Shown one piece after another: positions 25,480 to 33,165 of a stretch of DNA of 64,000 nucleotides. Within the stretch, counting starts at the first letter, position 1; each line of letters begins with the position of its first letter. Made by a program: the position numbers and the translations under genes. The notes under the pieces are model-generated. The model searched no databases. It had not been told where the DNA came from and saw nothing but the letters and a program-made list of their open reading frames with translations. Source of the stretch: Macondimonas sp045864775 (GTDB lineage Bacteria > Pseudomonadota > Gammaproteobacteria > UBA5335); the NCBI GenBank assembly GCA_045864775.1, contig BTVR01000002.1, positions 248,001-312,000 of the forward strand, given 5' to 3'.

Positions 25480-25857
25480 ATGGGCACGAAAACCCGCATC
25501 AGCAACGCAGAGCGCTTCGGCCGCTGGGCCGGCGGGATGTGGCGTGGCGGCGTCCGTCGCGAGCGCCGGCTCGCCGGCCGGTTGGTAGCGCGCGGTCTGC
25601 CCCCAGGCGCGGCGACGGCGCTGCTGTGGCTCGTGAAGCTGGCCGTGCTGGGAGTACTGCTGTACGCCGCGTTCTGGCTGGCGCTCCTGCTGGTATTCGC
25701 GGTCGCCGCCGCCTGGGCCATGCAGCACGGCACCGCGGACCAGGAAGAACCCGACCTGCTGAATCGCCAGGCCGAGGAACGCGATCACCGCGAAGGCCTC
25801 TTCTACCACCCCGCATCCTACAACGACGATCCCGATCCTCGATTCGAGGACGACTGA
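25480..25857 (+). CDS. DUF3742 family ICE protein
   Basis: 125 residues from ATG 25480, preceded by AGGTGA at 5-nt spacing; a GTG nine bases upstream is less likely because it lies in that site. Basic N-terminus (SNAERFGRWAGG), one long hydrophobic region of two helices (LLWLVKLAVLGVLLYAAFWL), acidic tail ending DPRFEDD. DUF3742 proteins occur at this point of PFGI-1-class ICEs. Function unknown. Convergent with traG. Confidence 0.85.
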   Translation: MGTKTRISNAERFGRWAGGMWRGGVRRERRLAGRLVARGLPPGAATALLWLVKLAVLGVLLYAAFWLALLLVFAVAAAWAMQHGTADQEEPDLLNRQAEERDHREGLFYHPASYNDDPDPRFEDD

Positions 25858-25868
25858 TCCCGGTCGCG

Positions 25869-27395
25869 CTACTTCTTGCCGGGACTCGCCGCACTGATCA
25901 GGATGCCTGAGCCCCTGCCTCCCGCCTGCGCCGCATCCCTGGTGCCCGCGGCCAGTCCCTGCAAGAAGTTGCCGGCCCGGATGCCCGTCCAGGCCAGTGC
26001 CGTCACCCAGAACGCGGGGAGCACCAGGAACATCGTTGCGAGCACGTAGTTGAGCAACATGTCGCCGAATGCGTTGTTCAGCCCGATCAATGGATCGAAA
26101 TTGCTGTGCGGCCGATTCCAGCCGAATCCCCAGCCATAGAGCGCATCCAAAATGGTCGAGTCGATCCACCTGGCCAACTGGAACCAGAAGTCCACGAAGA
26201 AGAGCGCGAACTGCACCACGCTGACGGTCACCAAGGTCTTGAGGTCATAGGTGCCAACCAGGAGCGCGAGCGGAATGCAGATCACCAACGCCATCTTCAG
26301 CAGCGCCAGCACCATCGGCAGTGCTTGCCGCATCACGTCCATCGCAGGAAAGAAGCCCAGCGCACCGACCGTCATGCCGACGTCGCTCGCAGCGCGCGTG
26401 ACGATGTTCGGCAACGTCATCTCGATCTGCCCGCCGTAGTCGGAATAGACCGCACCCTGGTTCAACTTCTGCTGCCGCGGCGACGCGATCGCGCGGATCA
26501 CAGAGTCATCCACCTGATCCCTACTCAGGAAGCCGGCCCACCCCGCAACACGCGTCAGCAAGCTGGGGTCCACCTGTTGCAGTAGCCGCGAGCGCAGCCC
26601 ATTGCCGTCCGACCACCACTGCCGGCAGGTTGGATAGCCGGCGCCGCTGGGCACCTCGGCCAGGCCGGCATCGCGATTGCTGTCGTAGGGCCAACCCTCG
26701 CGGGGGGACCTGGAGCGATAGGTGTCGTAGAAGCCCGGCGTGTCCACGAAGAAGCGCGAGCCGATCCAGGTGACGTCGTGCATCTGCTCCTCGGTGAGAT
26801 CGGGACGGTCCATGAACAGCCGCGCACGCGCAGGCCCGTAGCAGTTGTGGGTGAAGTCGGCCACCTCCTGGGCCAGCACCGGGTCGGCGATGCGCGTGTT
26901 GTCGATGTCCATGCGGATCTGTCGCAGGTCCGTCCCACACGGAATGGCCGCGACGGATGCGCCCGTCACCGCGCGCGAGATCGCGTGCATGAAGAACCAC
27001 CACACCGGCACCCGCGCCGACTGATTGTTGAGCGTGCTGAACGACTGCGACCAGCCCGTCTCCGAAGGCTCCGGCACGTTGACCTGGCATTGCGCCGAGC
27101 GTGAGCGATCGAACTGCAGCGTGGTGAAATCGACGTCGATGAACGGGATGCCCGCGAACATGATGACGACGATCGCGACGAAGACGCGGTTCTCGATACG
27201 GGCCGAACTCAGCACGCCCTTGTTACCTTCGTCCGCGCCTTCGGCTCGTGCCTTGAGCCATTCCTGGATCACGATCGCCAGGAAGGGAATCGCGAACACG
27301 CCGCTGGCGACCAGCACGTTCCAGACGCCGTTGTGGACAATCCACGAAACCAGCGTCAGGTAGTACTCCAGGTAGTCGGTCGTGTAGAGGGTCAT
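25869..27395 (-). CDS. traG: TraG-like mating-pair stabilisation protein
   Basis: 508 residues from MTLYTTDYLEYYLTLVSWIVHN, the conserved start of ICE TraG N-domain proteins. Membrane helices at about 17-45 and 70-90, a Cys-containing periplasmic region (about 90-350), then a cluster of helices at 360-480. In related systems it stabilises donor-recipient contact at the inner membrane. Last gene of the 30.5-25.9 kb transfer unit. Confidence 0.9.
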   Translation of the reverse strand: MTLYTTDYLEYYLTLVSWIVHNGVWNVLVASGVFAIPFLAIVIQEWLKARAEGADEGNKGVLSSARIENRVFVAIVVIMFAGIPFIDVDFTTLQFDRSRSAQCQVNVPEPSETGWSQSFSTLNNQSARVPVWWFFMHAISRAVTGASVAAIPCGTDLRQIRMDIDNTRIADPVLAQEVADFTHNCYGPARARLFMDRPDLTEEQMHDVTWIGSRFFVDTPGFYDTYRSRSPREGWPYDSNRDAGLAEVPSGAGYPTCRQWWSDGNGLRSRLLQQVDPSLLTRVAGWAGFLSRDQVDDSVIRAIASPRQQKLNQGAVYSDYGGQIEMTLPNIVTRAASDVGMTVGALGFFPAMDVMRQALPMVLALLKMALVICIPLALLVGTYDLKTLVTVSVVQFALFFVDFWFQLARWIDSTILDALYGWGFGWNRPHSNFDPLIGLNNAFGDMLLNYVLATMFLVLPAFWVTALAWTGIRAGNFLQGLAAGTRDAAQAGGRGSGILISAASPGKK

Positions 27396-27408
27396 GGGGG
27401 ACTCCGGC

Positions 27409-27750
27409 TCATCCGGCCTGCATGAATTGGCTGACTTCCAGCGCGACGACCGCGAGCACCGCGGCCACCTCCACGCGCAGCAGGCGCTGGCGCGCGCCGC
27501 CTTCCGGCTCCCGTGCGTGCAGGCGCCGGCGCATCCACAGCCAGCCGTAGACCGTGACGGCATAGAGCAGCAACCGCCAGACCAGGAACCAGCCCGCGTG
27601 CGCATCCATCCACTGTCGCCAGCCGTCGATGCCGCCGGCCATGCGGATGCCGACCAGGTTGACCACGGCGGCGGCGATCAGCACCAGGACCAGTACCAGC
27701 AACGCCAGCAGCGCGCGGGCACTGTAGCGGCGGACGGCGACCCAGCTCAC
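27409..27750 (-). CDS. Small ICE membrane protein
   Basis: 113 residues with three or four hydrophobic helices separated by Arg-rich turns (MRRRLHAREPEGGARQRLL). It has no named family I can recognise but occupies the position between TIGR03755 and TraG found in PFGI-1-class ICEs. Overlaps the preceding gene by 4 bp (ATGA), so translationally coupled. Confidence 0.75.
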   Translation of the reverse strand: MSWVAVRRYSARALLALLVLVLVLIAAAVVNLVGIRMAGGIDGWRQWMDAHAGWFLVWRLLLYAVTVYGWLWMRRRLHAREPEGGARQRLLRVEVAAVLAVVALEVSQFMQAG

Positions 27751-29147
27751 GGGTTGTTCCCGCTCGGTGGTCGTTGCAACTCGTCGATCCGGTTGCGGGT
27801 CGGATCGCCCTCGTAGATGCCGCGCGAGCCGGTCGAGCGCGTGCTGTGCCGCTGGATGATGGCGGTCGGCGAGTTGCTCGCCAGTTCGCGGCGCAGTTCG
27901 AGCTCCGTCTTCAGGTTGAGGATCTCGCGGTCAAGGATGTCGCTCTCGTGGGAGACGGCCTTCTGCGCCAGTTCGTTGGCAGAGACGTTGGGCTCCTTGC
28001 GCCCGGTCAACAGCGTGCGCTGCAGTAGCAGTGCCTTCTCCAGCACGCTCGCCAGCGCCACCTCCGACGCGAGGCGCCTGGCCAGGATGTCTTGGTCGGG
28101 CTCGTCGCGCAGCGCTTCGATCACGCCGCGCGTGATCGGCAGGGACGCGGCGCTGGCGTCCTGCAGATTGGCGAAGCTGGTCGGCCGGCTGCCGGCCACC
28201 AGTTCCTGTAGCGCTTGCAGCTTGGCTTCGTACTCCTCCTGGATCAGCGGCGTCAGGCCGACGCCCGGCGTGGTCGTCGTCTTGGTGCAGGACTCGCAGG
28301 TGCGCTGCTCCTGCTCGCCCAGCACGCGCACGGCCCAGGCGGCCGCGTCGTCGGGCGAGCGCCAGGTCTCGCAGGCCAGGTTACCGTTGCAACTGCCGGG
28401 GTCGATGCTGCCGGTGGCGGCGACGTCGCGGCCGTTGAGCAGGTTGTAGCCGGCGCGGGTCACGTCGCCGACCACGCGCACCGGGCGCTGGCCCTGGCCG
28501 CCGGCGTTGCTGCCGCCCACCCAGGGCACGCCGTTGTTGCCGCGGTTGGCTTCGGCCTCGTCGATGGCGGACACCGCATCGGTGCTGGCGACGGCCTGCG
28601 TGAGCGCCATGCCCTCGGCGATCTGGTCCCAGCCGAGTTGGCCGCCGGCCGCGTCCGCCATGCGGTTGGCGATGGCGCGGCAGGTCATCTTGCTGCGGTC
28701 GAAATCCAACCGCGCCTGCAGCACGCCGTTGGTGAGCAGGTTGTAGAGGCCGGGGTCGGCGCGCTGGATGATCAGCGCCGGCAGCGAGGCGACCGCGGCG
28801 GTGGCGTTCTGGATCACCGACGACATGATGGTCTGGAAGCCGTTGGTGAGCCCGTTGAGCTGGTTCTGGATCGTGGTCGAGAGCGACATGTCCCCGCAGA
28901 TCAGGTTGCTGTTCCAGCCGATGCCGACGCCGATCGAACGCATGTTGGCCGCGCCGCTCATCGAGACGGCGCGGCCGCCGCCGATGCTGTAGAGCACGTC
29001 GTCGCCGATCACGCTGCCCTGGTGCTGCACGCCGTATTCGTTGACGCTGGTCTGCGCGCGCACGTCGAGGCCGGTCAGCAGCAGCGCGACGACGAGCGCG
29101 GCCATCTGCAGGCGATGGGAGGGACGGGAGGGAATGTGGGCGGTCAT
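27747..29147 (-). CDS. ICE transfer protein, TIGR03755 (TraH-like) family
   Basis: 466 residues. Signal peptide ending DVRAQ, then YSIGGGRAVSMSGAANMRS and a Cys-containing periplasmic domain, with CESC at about 291 and a coiled-coil C-terminal half. Matches the PFL_4711/TIGR03755 family of PFGI-1-class ICEs, which occupies the slot of F-type TraH in pilus assembly. A much longer frame upstream lacks any conserved content. Confidence 0.88.
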   Translation of the reverse strand: MTAHIPSRPSHRLQMAALVVALLLTGLDVRAQTSVNEYGVQHQGSVIGDDVLYSIGGGRAVSMSGAANMRSIGVGIGWNSNLICGDMSLSTTIQNQLNGLTNGFQTIMSSVIQNATAAVASLPALIIQRADPGLYNLLTNGVLQARLDFDRSKMTCRAIANRMADAAGGQLGWDQIAEGMALTQAVASTDAVSAIDEAEANRGNNGVPWVGGSNAGGQGQRPVRVVGDVTRAGYNLLNGRDVAATGSIDPGSCNGNLACETWRSPDDAAAWAVRVLGEQEQRTCESCTKTTTTPGVGLTPLIQEEYEAKLQALQELVAGSRPTSFANLQDASAASLPITRGVIEALRDEPDQDILARRLASEVALASVLEKALLLQRTLLTGRKEPNVSANELAQKAVSHESDILDREILNLKTELELRRELASNSPTAIIQRHSTRSTGSRGIYEGDPTRNRIDELQRPPSGNNP

Positions 29148-29155
29148 GGCGTGCC

Positions 29156-30091
29156 TCAGTCGAAGTCGGTGCTGCCCAGGAAGACCTGGCCGCGCCGCTC
29201 GCAGCAGCTGTACGGCCGCCAGAGCGCCCAGGCGTAGTCGCCCTGCTGGGCCTGCACGCGGGTGTTGGTGTGGGGGAAGACGGCGCAGCTGTTGGAGAGC
29301 GTGGGCGTCAGCTCCTGCCACTTGCCGGTGCTGGCGTCGCTTTCCATCAGCTCGCCGGCCGGCCAGTAGCCGTCGCGCGCCTCGGCCAGCAGCGACTGGT
29401 AGACGTGGATCTGCCCGCGGCGGGTCACGATGTCGCCGGCGCGCTGGGCGACGACGGCGCTGGACTTGTAGTCGTCGGTCTGGTGCAGGAAGCCGCCGCG
29501 CGGGTAGACGTTGCCCCACAGGTTCAGGCCGGTCCGAGTGCCGACCTCGCGCCGGCCCGGGATCAGCGATTCGGGGTACACCATCTCGGGCACGTTGTAG
29601 CGCCAGGCGAGCGTGTCGAGCGTGCTCAGCAGGTACGGCATGAAGGCCGTGCCCGCGCCCTCGCAGGCGTAGCCGGAGGCGCTGGCGAACTGGCTGAATA
29701 CCTGGCCCCCAGGGTGGCCGATCACGTCGGCGTTTTTGAACTTGGCGAGGTTGTTCTCGTTGTCGTGGTTGGTGGTGCCGTCGCCGCCGTCCTCGGCCGT
29801 CGGATTGGGCGGGCTCATGAACCGCACTTCGGTCCACGGGTTCTCGCCGGTGTTGCTGTAGCTCGACACCACGGCGTCGGGAACGTAGTGGCGCACCTTC
29901 ACCGAGGTGCGCACGGTGCAGCCGGTCCAGGTGCAGTAGAGCCAGTAGCAGATGCCGACGACGCGGTATTCGAGGCAGTCCGGCGAGAGCGTCGAGGCGA
30001 CGATCGTGCCGGTGTTGATGGCGTAGGACGAGCCGGCGGCCGCGAGCATGACGGCGGCCGCGCCGTTGCGCATGCGGCGCGAGAGCTTCAT
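29156..30091 (-). CDS. ICE transfer protein, TIGR03756 (TraU-like) family
   Basis: 311 residues from MKLSRRMRNGAAAVMLAAAG with a signal peptide. A periplasmic Cys-rich protein: CLEYRVVGICYWLYCTWTGC and SCCERRGQ. TIGR03756 (PFL_4710), TraU-like in F-type systems and involved in DNA transfer. 4-bp overlap with the preceding gene. Confidence 0.9.
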   Translation of the reverse strand: MKLSRRMRNGAAAVMLAAAGSSYAINTGTIVASTLSPDCLEYRVVGICYWLYCTWTGCTVRTSVKVRHYVPDAVVSSYSNTGENPWTEVRFMSPPNPTAEDGGDGTTNHDNENNLAKFKNADVIGHPGGQVFSQFASASGYACEGAGTAFMPYLLSTLDTLAWRYNVPEMVYPESLIPGRREVGTRTGLNLWGNVYPRGGFLHQTDDYKSSAVVAQRAGDIVTRRGQIHVYQSLLAEARDGYWPAGELMESDASTGKWQELTPTLSNSCAVFPHTNTRVQAQQGDYAWALWRPYSCCERRGQVFLGSTDFD

Positions 30092-30528
30092 GGCCGGCTC
30101 CTGCGGTGGGCGTCGATGCGGGCGACGGCCTTGGCCACGTCGGGTTCGCCGTAGACCACGTAGCGCTGGTCCACGACCACGGCGGGGATGGTGGTGACGC
30201 CGAGGCTCCAGGCGTCGACCACACCCTGATAGGCGGTGGCGAGGCGCGTCTGCAGCGGGGCGCCGCCGTCCTTGAGGCGCTGCCGGACGAGCGCGGCGCC
30301 GCGGGCGGGATCGCTCGGCAGGTCGGCGGCCAACTCGGCCTCGATGCGCGCGGCTTGGTCCAGCAGGATAACGCGCGCGCCGGCCGGCGCCTGGACGGGA
30401 TGGCGGCTGTCGGTCACGACGATCAGATCGTCGTTCGCGTGGGCCGCTGCGCCGGCCAGCGCGGCGAGCAGCGCGACGGCCATCAGGCCGCGCCGCCACG
30501 CCGGCGAATGAAGGGACGAAGTGGGCAT
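30088..30528 (-). CDS. ICE transfer protein, TIGR03757 (TrbC/TraW-like) family
   Basis: 146 residues with a signal peptide cleaved near AAAHANDD. The pattern LGVTTIPAVVVDQRYVVYGEPDVAKA is a thioredoxin-like cis-Pro loop without catalytic cysteines, typical of TIGR03757 (PFL_4709). First gene of the unit down to traG; the shared transfer motif lies 60 bp upstream. Confidence 0.9.
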   Translation of the reverse strand: MPTSSLHSPAWRRGLMAVALLAALAGAAAHANDDLIVVTDSRHPVQAPAGARVILLDQAARIEAELAADLPSDPARGAALVRQRLKDGGAPLQTRLATAYQGVVDAWSLGVTTIPAVVVDQRYVVYGEPDVAKAVARIDAHRRSRP

Positions 30529-30588
30529 GTTGGAACCGCCGTGGATGGGTGATGGCGATAGTCCACTCCAGCCGGCGGGCGGGCACGA

Positions 30589-30619
30589 CAAACAAACTGG
30601 CAGCGCCGTGTCCCGATTT
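30589..30619 (-). promoter_or_regulatory. Shared transfer-unit motif, copy 1
   Basis: Minus strand AAATCGG (30619-30613), 16 bp, TTTGTTTG (30596-30589), 60 bp before the TIGR03757 start. Identical boxes and spacing stand before the pilL-like gene, with close variants before the RAQPRD and dsbA-like genes. Promoter or activator site by inference. Confidence 0.6.
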
Positions 30620-30625
30620 ACCGGG

Positions 30626-30690
30626 CAGGCCGGCGCGCGGCAACGCGGCGCCGTAGCCTCGAAGACCTCGGCTACCTGGGCATGTCGCCA
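30626..30690 (-). promoter_or_regulatory. Structured element, pseudoknot module 1, copy A
   Basis: Minus strand: small hairpin CCATC/GATGG, linker CATGCCCAG, stem GTAGCC (30675-30670) with GGCTAC (30658-30653), hairpin GGCGC...GCGCC, then GGCCT pairing with AGGTC in the first loop. Same layout as the four leaders at 55-62 kb. It overlaps the last codons of the dsbA-like gene and precedes the promoter-like motif of TIGR03757, so it can only be in read-through RNA. Confidence 0.5.
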
Positions 30691-31442
30691 TCGGGGATGG
30701 TGGACAGTTCGGGCGTCCCGGCCGGGGAGGCCGGCGATTCGTTGGACGTGAGCAGGTCCAGCGCGGACAGCAGCGCGTCGGCTTCGACCGGGCCGGGCAG
30801 CAGCAGGGACTGGCCGGTGGTCTCGTCGCGCATGCGCACGGTCGGCGTGGCGACGATGCCGTCGCGGCTGCTTTCGCGCGCCTGGACCTGGACGCGCGCC
30901 AGCGCGCGCTCGCTGTCCACGCAGCGTTGCAGCGCGGCGGACTGGCCAGGAAAGCGGGCCTGCTCGGGCAGGCCCTGGCCGTCGCCGCGGGTGTGCTGGT
31001 AGATCCAGGTCACGGCCTGCCAGAAGGCGGCCGGGCCGCCGGTCTCGCCGGCGCACTCGGCCAGGCTGGCGAGCCGGGAGGCCGCTGGTTCATGCGCCGG
31101 TAGCGGCAGGTGGTGCCATTGCAGGCGGGTGTCCGGGTGCTGCTCGATCCAGGCCAGCACCTCGGGGAAGTAGGTCTTGCAGTGCGGGCACTCCAGGTCG
31201 GCGTACAGGACCAGCGTGAAGCGGGCGTTGGCGGCGCCGTGGTGCCAGGGCGGCCCGGCCGGCCGGGCCGGTGCCGGCGCCTGGTCGCCATCCGACAGGA
31301 TGGGCGCTGGCGTCGGGGCGTCGGGCGCCGATGGCCCCGACAGGCGCCAGGCCAGCAGCAACAGGAGCACCAGCGCCCCGGCGGCGGCGAGCCAGACAAG
31401 GCGGCGCCGGGCGCCGCGGGAGGAAGGAACGGTCGGTCGCAT
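30672..31442 (-). CDS. DsbA/DsbG-like thiol:disulfide oxidoreductase
   Basis: 256 residues from MRPTVPSSRGARRRLVW. An N-terminal membrane anchor (18-34) and proline-rich linker precede a thioredoxin fold with redox motif C85-PHC-88 (DLECPHCKTYFP) and cis-Pro region VATPTV. It likely forms disulfides in the Cys-rich transfer proteins encoded next to it (TIGR03756, TIGR03755). A longer start at 31511 is possible but lies only a few bases from the promoter-like motif. Confidence 0.9.
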   Translation of the reverse strand: MRPTVPSSRGARRRLVWLAAAGALVLLLLLAWRLSGPSAPDAPTPAPILSDGDQAPAPARPAGPPWHHGAANARFTLVLYADLECPHCKTYFPEVLAWIEQHPDTRLQWHHLPLPAHEPAASRLASLAECAGETGGPAAFWQAVTWIYQHTRGDGQGLPEQARFPGQSAALQRCVDSERALARVQVQARESSRDGIVATPTVRMRDETTGQSLLLPGPVEADALLSALDLLTSNESPASPAGTPELSTIPDGDMPR

Positions 31443-31514
31443 CGCTGTCGCTGTGGTCGGGTCCGGGGCGGGTTGCCGTGGTCCGAGTCGAGCACGAGGG
31501 CGTTCGCGCATGGT

Positions 31515-31546
31515 TCAACAATCCGGCATGGCCGGCGTCCCGTTGT
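31515..31546 (-). promoter_or_regulatory. Shared transfer-unit motif, copy 2 (divergent)
   Basis: Minus strand ACAACGG (31546-31540), 17 bp, ATTGTTGA (31522-31515), 73 bp before the dsbA-like start. The least conserved of the four copies. Confidence 0.45.
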
Positions 31547-31624
31547 CGGGAAGCCTGTGACGAAACCTCGGCGGTAATAGGCGCTTGGCCGAGGAAACGT
31601 CACATCGGCGATTGCCGGATGGTT

Positions 31625-31673
31625 GTAGCGATTCCTAGTCAGTTATTGACAAATGCCTAGTAATCGCTACATT
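31625..31673 (+). promoter_or_regulatory. abiE promoter and 14-bp inverted-repeat operator
   Basis: GTAGCGATTCCTAG (31625-31638) and CTAGTAATCGCTAC (31657-31670) are inverted repeats matching at 13 of 14 positions. They flank TTGACA (31646-31651) and overlap TACATT (31668-31673; 16-bp spacing). AbiEi antitoxins bind such repeats cooperatively to autoregulate. Confidence 0.88.
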
Positions 31674-31680
31674 ACCCCGC

Positions 31681-32298
31681 ATGCCTCAACGACCAGACAT
31701 GAGCCTCGAAGATGCCGCCCTCGTGCTGGCCAGGCGCCAGCCGCTGCTGCGCGCGCGCGATCTGACCCAGCGCGGCCTGTCGACGGTGATCCTTGGCCGG
31801 CTGGTGGCGGCCGGCAAGCTGGAACGGGTCGCACGCGGCGTCTACAGCCTGCCGGGACGTGGCCTCAGCGAGCACCGCTCACTGGCCGAGGCGGCGCTGC
31901 GCGTGCCCAAGGGCGTGGTCTGCCTGCTGTCGGCGCTGCGCGTGCATGGCATCGGCACGCAGGCGCCGCACGAGGTCTGGATGGCGATCCCGCACAACTC
32001 GCCATCGCCGAGCCTGGACCAGCCGGCGCTGCGCGTGGTGCGCATGTCGGGCGCGGCGCTGACCGAAGGCATCGCGCCGGTGGCGATCGATGGCGTATCG
32101 GTGCCCGTGTTCGATCCGAACAAGACCGTGGCCGACTGCTTCAAATACCGCAACAAGATCGGGCTGGACGTGGCCCTGGAGGCGCTGCACGACGGGTGGT
32201 CGCAGGGCAAGCTGTCGATGGATGCACTCTGGCGCTACGCGACGGTGGATCGCGTGGCCACGGTGATGCGCCCCTATCTGGAAAGCGTGACCGCGTGA
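31681..32298 (+). CDS. abiEi: AbiEi-family type IV antitoxin
   Basis: 205 residues. N-terminal winged helix (RARDLTQRGLSTVILGRLVAAGKLERVARGVYSL) and C-terminal antitoxin domain (PVFDPNKTVADCFKYRNKIGLDVALEALHDG). It counteracts AbiEii. The first ATG lies about 8 bases after the -10 box, so the mRNA is leaderless or begins at ATG 31699 (MSLEDAALV). No Shine-Dalgarno is seen for either. Inserted against the direction of the transfer genes. Confidence 0.93.
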   Translation: MPQRPDMSLEDAALVLARRQPLLRARDLTQRGLSTVILGRLVAAGKLERVARGVYSLPGRGLSEHRSLAEAALRVPKGVVCLLSALRVHGIGTQAPHEVWMAIPHNSPSPSLDQPALRVVRMSGAALTEGIAPVAIDGVSVPVFDPNKTVADCFKYRNKIGLDVALEALHDGWSQGKLSMDALWRYATVDRVATVMRPYLESVTA

Positions 32299-33143
32299 GC
32301 CGAACCAATCTACCCGCTTCGATCCGTGCCCGCCTGAAACAGCGCGCGGACGCGCCGCGCCAGGACTTCAACCTGACGCTGACCCATTACGGCCTGGAAC
32401 GGCTGCTGTACCGGCTGTCGATCTCCCAATATGCCGATCGCTACCTGCTCAAGGGCGCGCTGCTGTTTTCGCTGTGGTACGACCAGCCGCATCGGCCGAC
32501 GCGCGATGTGGACCTGCTCGGCTATGGGCCGGACGACGTGGAGACGGCCGTGGCCACGTTCCGCGAGATCAGCCAGATCGCGGTGGACGACGGCATCGTG
32601 TTCGACCCCGCTTCGGTCGCGGGGTCGGTGATTCGCAAGGAAGCCGGCTACGGAGGCGTGCGGGTCGATCTGCGGGCGACACTGGACGGGGCGCGCATCG
32701 CCTTGCAGGTGGACATCGGTTTCGGCGATGTGGTGACGCCGGCGCCGGAGCCGATCCACTATCCGGTGCTGCTCGACGATCTGCCCGCACCACGACTGCG
32801 CGCCTATCCCAAGTACACGGTGGTTGCGGAGAAGCTCCATGCCATCTGCCTGCTGGGCATGACGAACAGCCGCATGAAGGACTACTTCGACCTGTGGGTG
32901 CTGCTGACCGAGGAGGACCTGGCGCCGGACGAACTGCGTCGAGCGGTCGAGGCGACCTTCGCGCGGCGGCGGCTGGCGATGCCGGCCGACCTTCCCATTG
33001 GCCTGAGCGACGCTTTCGCGCAGGATCCGATCAAGCAGCGACAGTGGGCGGCGTTCTTCAAGAAGAACGGACTGGCGCCGCGGGAACTGGCCGAGGTCGT
33101 CGCACGGCTGCGCGATGTCTTCCTGGCGCTGCAGTCGGCGTGA
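32295..33143 (+). CDS. abiEii: AbiEii-family nucleotidyltransferase toxin
   Basis: 282 residues from a GTG overlapping the abiEi stop. The polymerase-beta-like core has KGALLFSLW and the metal aspartates D71 and D73 (RPTRDVDLLGYG), then EKLHAICLLGMTNSRMKDYFDLWVL. AbiEii toxins transfer nucleotides to targets such as tRNA and cause abortive infection or maintain plasmids and ICEs. Converges on the traC stop with 22 bp between. Confidence 0.93.
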   Translation: MSRTNLPASIRARLKQRADAPRQDFNLTLTHYGLERLLYRLSISQYADRYLLKGALLFSLWYDQPHRPTRDVDLLGYGPDDVETAVATFREISQIAVDDGIVFDPASVAGSVIRKEAGYGGVRVDLRATLDGARIALQVDIGFGDVVTPAPEPIHYPVLLDDLPAPRLRAYPKYTVVAEKLHAICLLGMTNSRMKDYFDLWVLLTEEDLAPDELRRAVEATFARRRLAMPADLPIGLSDAFAQDPIKQRQWAAFFKKNGLAPRELAEVVARLRDVFLALQSA

Positions 33144-33165
33144 CGCGAGTGGTTCCGGCGGAACC

